A program made the translations under genes and the position numbers. From Gamarada debralockiae (Eukaryota; Ascomycota; Leotiomycetes; Helotiales; Hyphodiscaceae), in NCBI GenBank assembly GCA_002803225.1, contig NXFV01000610.1, forward strand, positions 41,854-105,853: a DNA stretch of 64,000 bases, in the 5' to 3' direction. The notes beneath the pieces are model-generated. The model was not told the origin of the DNA. It saw only the letters and a list, made by a program, of their open reading frames with translations, and searched no databases. Position 1 is the stretch's first letter. Each line of letters starts with the position of its first letter. This document shows positions 10,374-21,390 of the stretch, piece after piece.

Positions 10374-10764
10374 TTTGCGAGAGTATGAAACTGGAATATT
10401 GTATGCTCAGTTGTTGATCTTTGTTTTATTTTATTTTATTTTCATTTCTATTTTCTATTTTTTTTTTCCTTTTTGGTGGGAGGTAGCTGTGATCAAGTGG
10501 AAGGCTTGAAAGCTAGGAATGTGTCTCATTTGCTATTGCGGCCAGAATCTTAGAATGGAATCCTTTCAAACCCAATTGAAATCTTTCCGTCTGCCTCAGA
10601 AGATTCAGAGAAGACTATTACAAACTGTGTTCTGTCATTTGATACAACACGCTGTCGTATTGGTGCTCATCAATTGGACGTCCAATTGGTCAATTCCATG
10701 CGAATGCGAATTCTACTTATCTGATTAGCCAATACTAGTCTAATTGATCAGCGGCTTAATTTCT
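10374..10764. other. Gene-free stretch
   Basis: It holds the T-rich 3' flank of the membrane-protein gene (10420-10475, repeated TTTTATTT). A perfect 18-bp palindrome, CAATTGGACGTCCAATTG, lies at 10671-10688. No gene is seen. Confidence 0.5.
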
Positions 10765-11476
10765 TCATAGGGCTTGTAAAGGTTTCCGCCCCGTGTCACA
10801 GGATTGGAGAATTCCAGCGTATTTTATATCTTTCCAACCTTGACTCGAGGCGGTGTAGGTGAGCAACTTCTTCGACTGTGACCTTACAAGAGTTTGAGGG
10901 AGTTGGCATCGAGGTAGAAGTGGCAGTTGAGGTTCCAAATAAAGGTCGTATTGCACCGTTTGTATCGTCGATAAGGAGGGAGAATAGCACAATATTGCGA
11001 GCTTGACTGGTGGTTAGCTGCCTGTAAATAGAAGATGTAAGTAGAGACATTACCAGAAAGACGGACTCCATGTCACAGCACGTGATGTCGAGCTGACGTT
11101 GATCTGCAGTGTGGTTAGTGATGTTCTGGGGCCACTGGACAAAGTGGAGAGTGACGAGACGAGATTTCGGGTATTAGGAGACAAGAAGATGAGAAGACGA
11201 GAAGATAATGGGGGAGTTTGACCAACTAAATTAGCTATCCGAATAGGCAGTGAATAGAATGTTACGAACATCTCCACACCCCAGAAGTAAAATGTCTGCT
11301 TTTTCTTGGCAGGCTAGGTCTTGGGTAAGGTACACGTAAGGTGTATTACCAATAGGATAGAAGAAGGCCAAGATGTTGATAATTGTAGGGTTGAACGTGG
11401 GGGCTGAGCTAACTGGGATGATGAGGCTTTCCAGATATTGCCAAAATCTCGTTGGTTGATGGCTTGTTGTTACCAC
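10765..11476 (-). pseudogene. Broken DUF4470-type gene, N-terminal part
   Basis: Reading the minus strand, 11476-11231 encodes F-Y-P-I-G-N-T-P followed by L-L-L-G-C-G-D-V-R-N-I-L-F-T. This is the hallmark of the DUF4470 N-terminal domain, and a stop follows shortly after. A short downstream exon beginning near 11105 gives Q-L-D-I-T-C-C-D-M-E-S, and a further block near 11005 gives A-R-N-I-V-L-F-S-L-L-I-D-D. W-K-D-I-K-Y-A-G-I-L-Q-S-C-D and a stop follow. No usable donor site follows the first block, and the last junction does not keep frame with the splice sites I can see. I therefore call it a pseudogene. It overlaps in homology with only a short part of the copy at 4885-5911 and supplies the missing front half. 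Confidence 0.7.
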
Positions 11477-11499
11477 AAGAGTAGCCTATCCACCGCAAA

Positions 11500-12571
11500 C
11501 TGTTACATGATATCATATTTCACCGGTCTTCGCAAACCCTCCTTGATCTTAAGCACAATCATGCTCGAGATATACGGATTATCTCCAGAGCCCCGCCCAG
11601 ATGTCGACCAACCTTTACCCCAAGAATTCCCGTAGCTGACCAACTTCCCAAAGTACAAAAAGATCTTCTTTACCAAAATCTCCTCCATTTAAAAATAATA
11701 GATCGACTTACCCGACATGCTCCGCCTAAACATCAAGAATCTCCCCGCGCTCTGCTTACCGCTTCACATCGTCTCACTAAATCTCTTATACCACACAACC
11801 TCAATTTTCCTTCACCGACATTTCATAATCGGTGCCACGGAATACGAAATCCCTGCAATTTCCCGCTTATATCAGATCCGCATCGCGGCTGCAGCTTCCA
11901 TCCACGATCTCTTGGAACTTCGAATGAATACGTTTGGGTATGGTCATACCACGTACCTCAATTGTTATAGTACGTACATTACAGCAGAAATGGCTGTATT
12001 ACACTTTCAACTGCAAGAAGAAACTGTTCTTCTTCCTGAATCAGATATCCCCAGCGAAAAACTAGGCCTGAAATTCTTCCTCGGGATCCTCCAAAAATCA
12101 GCCACCACAATGCCAGGTCTCGTCCGCAGCGTCGACATAGTAAAATGACATATGCAATCCATTCTTGACCGACGGGCAAAGCACTACTTAGACTCTCTAC
12201 TCCCAGATTCGAATAACGATAACATAAACGCACAGCCCGCACACTCATCAGCGTCTTTTCAACCACGCAACCAATACCCTCCCTATAGATCTAATGCAAC
12301 TGGATTGCAGGCAAAAAGTAGCTATCAAGCATATCTCGGGTTTAATTTAGAAGGTCTCTCTGCGTTTCCCGGCCAGAATTTCATGGTGGGGCCTGACTAT
12401 ACGCTGGATCAGGAGAGGATGGATCCGAGGTCGAGAGCGGGGTTTTTGGGACTGGATTCTCATTTGGCACTGCATCATGAGACTTCAGATTGGGCTTATA
12501 GCGGTTTTCATACAGAGGAAGAAATTCATTGGAAGGAGTTGTTACTGCAATATCCTACGCACTCTGCCTGA
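11500..12571 (+). pseudogene. Broken fungal transcription-factor gene, regulatory domain only
   Basis: The frame 11717-12571 is open except for one TGA at 12146-12148, between V-D-I-V-K and H-M-Q-S-I-L. The translation resembles the middle and C-terminal regulatory part of Zn2Cys6 regulators: L-H-R-H-F-I, then a helix-rich stretch with S-I-H-D-L-L-E-L, then N-C-Y-S-T-Y-I-T-A. Upstream pieces at about 11500-11635 (S-T-I-M-L-E-I-Y-G-L) lie in another frame. No Cys6 DNA-binding domain is found. The TGA would be a CGA arginine codon after one C-to-T change. The match to a specific family is by eye only. Confidence 0.55.
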
Positions 12572-12729
12572 ACAGTTGAATCAGTACATCGCAACTACCG
12601 GATATTTTGGCCAGTATCCATGACTATGTGGTTGGCTGATTATTTGTTTCCTTGCTCGGAGGGTGCTTGCAGTCAGTTGTCTCGCGTTGGGAGTGATGGA
12701 AAAATAACTACGCTTTGTCCCATTCTCTG

Positions 12730-14259
12730 CTATCGCACAAGCTCAACTGTAATTGAAGGGGTTAGGGCTCCAGCCTCGGCCCATCTATGCCAACCTAGGC
12801 CCTTCCTATGACGTGGGCAAGGAAGCGGGTCAATGATTTCAAATCCATGTTGTCGCAAGATTTCAGCCATTGAGTCGTAGCCAAAGTGGTAACTCATCTC
12901 AGCAAGAGATCGTCCAACCCAACCCTTCCCCCTTAACTGGTTCGGTACCCCGTCGAAGGAAGCTCCACGCTCCAGCAGCAACTGAATCATGTTCGAATGC
13001 TCTTTGGCGAAGGCCCACCAAAGCGCTGGCAATCTCCCACCGGGCGCCCCCCAATCTCGATCAGGAAGTGCGCCGTGGTCAAGGAGTTTACGTGCAAGCG
13101 ATAGATTGCTGGCTGTGGCCGACTCGTGCAACGGGAAGATTGGGTAATGTTTCTCAGCTGCGAAGTTGGGGTCGGCACCATGTTCCAGAAGCAGGTCAAC
13201 GATGTCGTTGTGCCAACCTCTGCAAGCCATTACTAACGGGGTCTCCAGGCCCCCCTCAGATGTCTGCACAGGCGCACCGAGATGTAGAAGATAGCGCACC
13301 ATCGATACATTGCCCAACTGTGCATGATCTTTCAGGTCGTGGTACGCATGTATCATTGCAGTTGGCCACGGGGCCAGTGCGCCAGTGAGGTATTCGTAAA
13401 CCTCGGGACTAGATGTGTAACTCCTGGCTGTCAGAATTGCTTTGCCTGTTTCCGTTGCGTGTTCAATAGATCCAAATTGCTGACCGTTCATGTCGTCGCC
13501 GTCGCCTTCGCTTTGTCCCGTCCTCGCAGGTAGTCGTAAGGCCAGCTTCAGAATGTCCATGTCGCCTCGGATCGCAGCCCCGGTGACCGACCAACGCTCA
13601 AATTGGGACTCAGGCAGCTGTTCCTGGAAAAGCTGTAATATGGTGACGTTACCGGCCTGCGCAGCAACCTGGATTGGCGGCGCGAACAAGAAGTTATGGC
13701 TCTTTGGGCTATGACCCTCAGCCACCAGCCGTTTGGCAAAAGGCAGAAGATTGAAATGAGCGGCAGCGGATAACAGATTGAGACTTAGGTTCGCTGTGGG
13801 TTCTGGTTCTTTCATCTTCTTTGTAGGCCCCCAAGGCCCCCATTTGTTGTAGTTGTGTGGGCTTTTGCTTCCATGCATCAAAGCAAGCCAACACAAAGCT
13901 TCGACTGTAGCTCGCAGGTCGAATGCGCTTTCTGTCTCCCGGCAGACTGCCTGTGCGATTTGCCGCATCTCGGTAAAGCGCCCGACAGTCGCATCCCTTT
14001 CATCCATGACTCTGTAGACTAAGTATTTGTGCCACAGCTTGTCAGCACCGTGTTGATGCTTGAGTTGCCAATCGTGCGTGCCGACGGGTGGACCCCATAA
14101 ATAGTCCATTAGATGCGTTTCAAAAAGAGCAGGATGCACCGCACTTGCAAACGTCTTGCATACAAGCCTTAATCTCAACGCTCGTTTGACACCGCGGCCC
14201 AAGGCAGCATAAACCAAGATGATGTGAAGGAGTTCTGGTAGAAGCTCCATAAGCTCCAT
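12730..14259 (-). CDS. F-box-like / ankyrin-repeat protein
   Basis: This is a single exon of 509 residues. Residues 5-45 form an F-box-like motif (L-L-P-E-L-L-H-I-I-L, then L-R-L-V-C-K-T-F-A). From about residue 150 onward come degenerate and then clear ankyrin repeats: A-A-A-H-F-N-L-L-P-F-A-K-R-L-V, T-P-L-V-M-A-C-R with D-I-V-D-L-L-L-E-H-G-A-D-P-N, and N-M-I-Q-L-L-L-E-R-G-A. Proteins of this make-up are common and diversified in filamentous fungi. They probably bind partners, perhaps as substrate adaptors of SCF ubiquitin ligases, but the partner is unknown. The reading frame is intact and the composition ordinary. Confidence 0.85.
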   Translation of the reverse strand: MELMELLPELLHIILVYAALGRGVKRALRLRLVCKTFASAVHPALFETHLMDYLWGPPVGTHDWQLKHQHGADKLWHKYLVYRVMDERDATVGRFTEMRQIAQAVCRETESAFDLRATVEALCWLALMHGSKSPHNYNKWGPWGPTKKMKEPEPTANLSLNLLSAAAHFNLLPFAKRLVAEGHSPKSHNFLFAPPIQVAAQAGNVTILQLFQEQLPESQFERWSVTGAAIRGDMDILKLALRLPARTGQSEGDGDDMNGQQFGSIEHATETGKAILTARSYTSSPEVYEYLTGALAPWPTAMIHAYHDLKDHAQLGNVSMVRYLLHLGAPVQTSEGGLETPLVMACRGWHNDIVDLLLEHGADPNFAAEKHYPIFPLHESATASNLSLARKLLDHGALPDRDWGAPGGRLPALWWAFAKEHSNMIQLLLERGASFDGVPNQLRGKGWVGRSLAEMSYHFGYDSMAEILRQHGFEIIDPLPCPRHRKGLGWHRWAEAGALTPSITVELVR

Positions 14260-14778
14260 CTTGTTGAGTCACTAGGGCAGTTGGGCGGTAGGGGCAAACG
14301 TCCAGATGTGTTAAGTGGAAGAAAGAAAAAAAATATTACTGCGATCGATGATTTCTTGCTGGTTGAGTTGTGCGCGGTGGTGAGTCGTAAAACTGCTGAG
14401 TCATCAAGAGAGTTTGCGCCTACCCGATTTAGCATCCCACAACACAGGTCTACTACCCCCCAGGGCGTAATAAATGTTAAATGATTGTGGATGTAGCCGC
14501 CCGCCACAGGCAAGGCTTTCAATGGTAATTGAAAACTATACTAGCCAACCACAACTAGACTAATTACTAGTTCAAGTTAACAGGTTTCTGGTTGAAGTTT
14601 TAATGGCTAGCTAAAAGAATTCTGTGACTTATAACTAGTTAAACTGACCAGTAAAAGGGTGATTAAAAATAGCTTGAAACGGAGGGAAACGTGACTTAAA
14701 ATCACGTGCTTTTCCCGACTTGTCTTACGAGCAGCCGCCGAGGTCTTCGGGGGGCAATCATCGGGGTAGATTAGAACA
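14260..14778. other. Gene-free stretch
   Basis: It forms the upstream flank of the ankyrin gene. Around 14530-14660 it is moderately AT-rich with repeated CTAGT/ACTAG words. No gene is supported. Confidence 0.4.
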
Positions 14779-15354
14779 GTGAGCATAGCGCTGCCGGGTT
14801 CAGTTCCCCTTCCTCCAACGATACCCAACAACAAACAGCCAACCGGACCTATGCCAGACATAGACCTGTACGACGTCCACGGCCAGAACTTTGCCATAGA
14901 CACAGCTTTTAGAGAAGACATAGTCAACAGTGATAACAAGCAGGTAAATTTTCAGGGAGGGCTTGATAATAGTAATCTTGACTCCACCCTTCAGTATAGT
15001 AGGCACAATGTCCCCTGTCCTCAGTTAAAGATCGAGGAAGCTGCTTTCCTCATGAAGAAACATCAACAGCTCACGTTCGCGCCACGACTTCGTCAACAAA
15101 ACAGCCTCACATGTAACTGGGACGTAATCTTCTTGAAATATGAGCAATTGAGAAAGCCCCAAAAGGGAGAAGGAAAAAGAACGAGAATGACGACTTTCCT
15201 CTATCTGCGTTTGCAAGACGAAATTGCGTTAGGCCGAAGCAGGACCATCCTTTCATCTACCCCTGAGCTGCACCACGCCGTTCCCGCCTTAGCTTTGGGT
15301 CTCACACATATGAGATATGGAGAGTCCCAGGCCATCGAAAAAGAAGAATGTTGA
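14779..15354 (+). CDS. Hypothetical open frame, 191 codons
   Basis: The frame 14779-15354 is uninterrupted and encodes 191 residues with a proline-rich start and a basic middle. I recognise no family, signal peptide or membrane segment. It lies between two intact genes and does not overlap either, which is its only support. It could be a chance frame. Confidence 0.25.
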   Translation: MSIALPGSVPLPPTIPNNKQPTGPMPDIDLYDVHGQNFAIDTAFREDIVNSDNKQVNFQGGLDNSNLDSTLQYSRHNVPCPQLKIEEAAFLMKKHQQLTFAPRLRQQNSLTCNWDVIFLKYEQLRKPQKGEGKRTRMTTFLYLRLQDEIALGRSRTILSSTPELHHAVPALALGLTHMRYGESQAIEKEEC

Positions 15355-15600
15355 TTCGTTCAATATCTATTCAACACAGAATGCTCGCGCACTTGCCTCC
15401 GCAGAGGTAGTTGTGTTCTAATATGACCAAAATTCTACTTCTAGATGATGCTGGTATCAATCCCAATAGCATCTCTAAGCGCCAAAGTCTAGAGCCCCCT
15501 CTAAAACCGCCCACATGCATGCTTCTAAATCAAACGCCTCTTTCTTCGCTCTCTCACATCTCCCTCTATCCATGTAACCGAATATTGGTCTTCAAAGAAC
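15355..15600. other. Short intergenic flank
   Basis: This is the 3' flank of the histidine kinase gene. No feature is seen. Confidence 0.4.
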
Positions 15601-18600
15601 TCAACGAGGCGCAGAAGCCGCCCTCTCAACTTCATCCGACATTTCAATCGCCCTCCTAACCTGCCTCTCCATCTCTGGCATTAGTTCCGGAATACGAAAC
15701 GGTTTCGTAACAACACTATCCATCCCCGAATCCTTCGCAGTAGCAATCTGCTCCCTCCTCGCATTCGCCGTAACCGCAATGACAGGCACATGTCCTACAA
15801 TCATGCCCTCCTCCTGCAACCGCCTGATCCTCTTCACACAAGTTAATCCGTCCATGATCGGCATCTCAAGGTCCATGAGCACGAGCGAGAGTTCTACGCC
15901 GGATTTTTGGAGACCGGCCCAGAAGCGCGTGGTGGACAAGAAGGAAAGGGCTTCGCCGCCGTGGTTCGCGACGCTTACGATGCAGCCTGCGTTCCGGAGT
16001 TGTTTGGAGAGAACTTTTTGGTTTACGATGTTGTCTTCCACTATTAGAACGTGTTTTGGGGGGAGGACGGGAAGGGAGGTTTGTCGTTCTGGCATTCGGG
16101 GAGGGTTGGAGCCGTCTTTTACTCGTGCTAGTGCTGCGCTGCTCATGATTTTCGTTTGAGCTCCCACGTCGATGGGATAGGCTACATTGGAAGTTGAAAT
16201 TTCTGGCCGGGAGCATCGACGAGCTTTCACGTAAAAGGCGAACGTGCTCCCAACGCCTGCTTTTGATGCAACGCCGATTTGTCCGCCTTGCAGCTCTGTG
16301 AGCTCTCGAGAGATGAACAAGCCTAGACCAGAACCGCCATATTGAACGTGAGTTCGTGGCGAAGCTTGCGAGAATCTTTGGAAGAGGACTTTTCTTTCGT
16401 GATCGGTCAGGCCACGGCCAGAATCTTGAACTTCTATGTAGAAGTACACTTCCTGTCCAGTGCCCCAATCAGACCCTGAGCTCGAGTCCTTTCGGGCAAC
16501 GCCTCTTGGCAGATATTCGATGCCATTCCTCGCGGCTGGATGGCCAAGCGAAGCACCGATACTGACGATAATCCGTCTCTTTGGTTCAGGTTGTGTAAAC
16601 TTGATCGCATTTGTTAAGAGATTGATGAAGACCTGCAACATGCGACTGGGATCCAATTTTACCCAATCCACAGCTAAGTCGGTGTATGATGGTTCTACTT
16701 TGAATCGGAGTTCGACATCTGCTTTCTGGAGCTCACCATCGAATATCTTCAACGCGCTTTCAATCACTGAGACGGGTTGAACCTCCATAGGGGTTATCAG
16801 GAGGAGATCAGAATCTACCTTCGAAAGCGTAAGAATGTCGTCGATTATGCGCTTTTGGTGTTGAGCGCAAAGAATGATTGTCTGTGCTGCATCGACGTGG
16901 CTGTCAACGACCTCCCGTGGAATCGTGAGATCCTTGGAGCCAGCATCAAATTCCGCGAGCGAAGTACTGATCATATCAGCACACTGTATGATGGCGCTCA
17001 GCGGGTTTCGCATTTCGTGGGACGTGATGTCGATGAAGTTTTCTTGTTGTCTTTTCAATTCAACTGCTTCCAGCATTCGCCGCCTCTGAAACCCCTCGGC
17101 CCACTTTTGCCTGGAAATGTCAGTCATACAGCCTAGAATGCCGATGACTGTTCCGTCTTCTGCTTTTTCTGGATACGCCGCGGCGATAATCCAGGTAGGC
17201 CCTGTGATTTTCTGACCGCCTTGGACCTCTTCTGCTTCAAATAGCTTGTTTAAGCGAATCTCAAAAGTTACTGGCTCTCCTCGAAGGAGCTTTTCCCATT
17301 CAGCATCCATAAGAGCGTGATCTGCTTCCATTATGGCGCTGTACCAGGTCTAGAAAGAAGTGAAGATCAACAGGGAGATCTCTCAGAAAAACACCATTGT
17401 GCAACTCACCATCGGATTCGAAAAATCTGTCCCATGTTGCGTGAGATTATACCAATGCTCATTCGCATAAACAACATACCCAGCTGGATTGATATGAAAC
17501 ATTCCAACAGGAGCCATATCCGCCATTCGACGGAATCTGCTTTCGATCTCTAAAGCTTCGTGGGTTTGGATAGCAAGCTTCCTTGAAAGGAGGTTCCGAT
17601 CTTGAGTTGCCAACTCAGCAGCCATTCGAGCACGTCTTGTCTCATCTTCAAACAGCACTGCCGCAGCTATCGACGTGGTGAGTTGTCTGCTCAAGAGCCG
17701 AATAAAAAGTTGATAGTCTTCATCGTATCGCTTTCGAGGGTTGATTCCCACAATCAGGAATCCAAGAGAGTTCTCGCCGGTGGGTCGGATTGGGAGAAAT
17801 ACGGCTGCCTCGCATCCTTCCCCCTTATCAGGAGTCTGGATGGATTGAAAGATTCCGGGTGGTAGTGAGCCATCATTTGTGAGTAAAACTGTGGGCGAGT
17901 CTTTTTTGATCAGCTCCATAAAGTTCGGGAGAAAATTGTCCAGGTCGTTCTCGGAGCTCAAACGGCTTGGAATGCCAGGAGCATACTCAGCAACCCTCAC
18001 GGAGCCCTCGAGAGCCCAGACTTTCAGATTTTGGCTTTGCTCTGATGAGACCGACAGAGTTTCATTCACTTCGCCACCTGCCGAGTACAGCAAGGCGAAA
18101 GGTACATCTGGATGATTTGGCTCAAGGCCGCGAAGCAGCTGCTGCCAGAAGTCCTTCGGTTCCCGAGATGACGCAATGTATTGACCTAATCGTAGAAGGA
18201 ATGCCATTCTTCTGTCAGCAATGACTTGTCTGGTTGTATCAAAGACGGGATTATAGCTGCGCCATGATTAGCCTCGTCTTGGTCGAACAATTAAAATACT
18301 GGGACCTACAAAGCCATGTGGCCATCACTTGTCGCGATGGGAATCATAGAAATCGAGTAATACGTCTCCTCTAGATAGCCATGTCTTTCAAGGTGGAATA
18401 GAGTATCATCCATCGTTGTTGAAATTCCCGTCTCATATCCTTTTTCAAATGCTGCCGCAAAATCATCCGCAATCTCTGGCCAAGCTTCCAAGAATGATTT
18501 CCCCATCATGAAAGGATGATTCTGCCCTGTTACTAGAACATAAGGCTCATTGTACATCATGATTCTATTCTCGCCCCAGTACATCGCAGCGGGCCGAGGG

Positions 18601-19439
18601 TCTGCAAGAAGAAGATTGCACATACGGCAGAGCTCTATGGACCACGAGTCAATAGGACCTAGCTCAGTGCTGGCCCAGTCAAACCCCAGGAAAAACTCGA
18701 TATGCGCCGAAGATTCAATCGACGGGTTTCCTAGCAGGATATTGTATGATCCGAGAGATGGTGGAGAGTTCACTGGGCTGGTACGTATCTTGGTCTCTTC
18801 CGCTGCTGGAAAGAGAGATATCGAGTCACCACGGTGGAGGGTGAACGCCGCGAGCTGCGCCTCTACTGAAGCTAGAGGCAGACCATCGTAGGATGTGGGC
18901 CGCGACTTTGGAGGAACATTTGCTTGAGATCGACAGAATTTTGGCCTTTCCGGGCATTGGACTTTCGAAATATCAACAGCCTGGCTGCTAACTTCCCCAG
19001 CAATAATTCTCCACCGATTCCTCAGAGTTTGGCTTGTCCATTTTATTCCACAGTATGTCGCAGCTGGTATTTTTCCACCCACCGGCAAACCGACGGCCCA
19101 TTGAGCAAAGTCTGTGTGTTTGCCTCCTGTCGCATTTTCCGCAATAGATTCGGTCCCTTCTTCGCCTGCCAATCTGAGTCCCGCAATATGAAGCTCTCGG
19201 AGGGGCGCATTGTAATAAACCGGGATAATCTTCGTAGGGCTGTTGAGATCGTATATAAGCACTGGGCGATCGTCGGTGTCAAAGAGTTCCAGTAACCCAA
19301 CTGTCTTCAGATCGTTCGGTGCTTCGGCGGAGGTAAGGCTTGGATTTGTCGGGAGGTCTGCAATCTCTGCATCTGCTTTCGCGTCCGGGAGAGGATTCGT
19401 AGCTGGTGTGCCATTGATGTTCAGATCTGGTGTCTCCAT
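15601..19439 (-). CDS. Hybrid histidine kinase (PAS-type sensor, kinase, receiver)
   Basis: Exons 19439-18310, 18256-17410 and 17349-15601 join across introns of 53 and 60 nt (phases 2 and 0) into 1241 residues. The N-terminal half holds sensor regions: a PAS-like segment with F-D-W-A-S-T-E-L-G-P and M-Y-W-G-E-N, a GAF-like region, then another PAS (M-A-P-V-G-M-F-H-I-N-P). The kinase core has the H box S-H-E-M-R-N-P-L-S at about residue 770, the N box L-L-T-N-A-I-K-F-T, and G boxes D-S-G-R-G and G-G-S-G-L-G-L. The receiver has E-D-N, phospho-acceptor D in L-V-L-M-D-L-E-M-P (about 1152) and the lysine in V-T-K-P-F (about 1208). It would autophosphorylate on His and pass phosphate to Asp, then via Ypd1-like carriers. 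The frame stays open to an upstream ATG at 19640; I prefer 19439. The stimulus is unknown. Confidence 0.9.
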
Positions 19440-19440
19440 A

Positions 19441-21390
19441 GCTCGAGACTGCGCGCAACGACCCACATGCGTCTGCACCCCCCAACGCGCGCATAGAACC
19501 GATCCTCCTCGCGCGCCTCCTACTGTGTCTGCTAACGTTATGTGTACTCTCAAGGTATTCGTCGTGGTATCGCCGCGGTCCTGCACTGAGGCATCGCTGG
19601 AAATGTTGTGATGTTCGATTGTCTCACCGTGAGTGAACAAAGAACGGGAAGGTTAAAAATGAGAAGCCGCATACATCATCCTACAGGAACAATCGGCATG
19701 GTCATGGTTTGAGGACAAAGAGGCTTGCGAAAAAGCCGTCCTTGACTCGCCACAGCCATCGTAGGTCCAGAACAATGTTTGACATTTTGAGCTAAGCTGC
19801 AAAACAAGGCTAAACCGCGGATTGCGGATCAAACTCCCGACCACAACCCACGGGGGTTCAAGCTTTCCGACTTTCCGAAGATAATGGAGTCAGCTATCTG
19901 GAACCAAAGGGTTTTTATTTTTATTTTTATTTTTTGTATAGTTCGCATGTTGTTGATGTTTGAACTCTCCCGAGATGAAAGCTGATACGCACTCGTACCG
20001 AACGATAGCCATTTATGACGTTTGTTGGCGAGTTGTCGGACGTTAAACCTTCCCGGAACTCCGGAGAGTAACAGTCTCGTCATATCTAGTGGGATATATT
20101 GAAGTTGGGGATACTCAGTAAAGGTTAGTTTCGTTGCAGAATGTAAGAAAGGTGTCATGGGTGAGCGATGCTGACAACAGATGACTGTTCGAAGATCGAG
20201 GACGTCGTTGCTTCTCTCTTGGCGTCGCCGCATTTGGAAAGCCAATCCGTCCACTTTGCCCATGTATCTTTCAAAAATTTCATAGTTCAAGCCGCGGGGA
20301 AGGGGGATTAAATATCTCGAAACACATGAATGATTAAATGACACATACAGTTGCATTCTAAAAGTACCTCTAAAGCTTCAGTTTTTCAATTTGCTTGGAC
20401 ATCGATACAAAGATTACATACCGGTACCGGAATCCAAACTGTTCTACCGGTAGTTGCAGTATCCTCTTTCATCTTCGTATCTTTATGTACATGTATTTGC
20501 AAATGATATCCAAGTTTTAATCACTCGTCCAGTGATAGTGTATTGTACCTCGAAGCCTCGCAATACCTCTTAGAAATCGGAGGCTGCGGGAATGGATCCA
20601 ACAGACCCCGAATTAAGGTTGCTACTCATTCTCTATTTCTCTAACGATACTAGCGTCTCAACTTCTTATGCTCATAACCATTGTATTGTCTTAGCTAGAG
20701 TGAATGCTTACACTCTCGTCAAGCAGTTCAGGGGGCGTATAAACTTCAAGTACTGGGCTCGCAACTGCAATTTGTTTTCCAATGCAATATTCAGAGCTAC
20801 CAAACCTCATTATGGAGATGCTGCAGCCCCCTTCGAGCTATTTTGATGTAGAATCATAAATTTTGTACTCGATCTTTGAAAATATTTTTAGTCAACGTCC
20901 GGTTGTCCAATGCCTGGCCCACAGGAGGAAATTGCCGCGCAATCGAAATGACATATCCCTACACGACGAGAAGTTAATCGACGGAGACAGAAGAATCAAC
21001 ACATGAAAATGTCTTCAAGGAAGGACCTAACGGGTGTTTGGCTGTAAATATCTCAACATCAACAAGCCGATTTTTGGGGCTCACGCAAGCTTCTACGGAG
21101 TTCAAGATAAACTCTCCATCCACGGTTGACAAAGAGTCGATTTTCAATGGTCGCAACCTATTCCATCGCTCATCAGCTGTACCGGTTTTATATTACTGGA
21201 TTATGGGGATCGCGGAAAGGGAATTATTGAAGTGCTTTGAACGTTTGTTCTTAGTGGAGAGAAGGCTGCAGTCCCACGAGGATATTGATAGCTCCAGCGT
21301 TGTGAACGAGTCGGTCTTCCCAGTACAAAATTAGAGATTCTATCATCAAACCCCTTTAAAAATACACACACCCATCTCCCTGTTCCTCTC
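19441..21390. other. Long gene-free stretch between HHK and KMO genes
   Basis: No gene is convincing. Open frames at 19829-20356 (-), 20592-20846 (+) and 21038-21334 (+) lack family motifs. A TTTTTATTTTTA tract lies at about 19911-19933. The part next to 19440 should contain the kinase promoter and leader. Confidence 0.45.

Noticed and set aside
15866..16468. A 200-codon minus-strand frame within the histidine kinase
   Set aside because: It is a shifted, Arg/Ser-rich reading of the kinase and receiver exon.
19829..20356. A 175-codon minus-strand frame upstream of the kinase
   Set aside because: No family features and a low-complexity Lys/Ile stretch; more likely leader or intergenic DNA.
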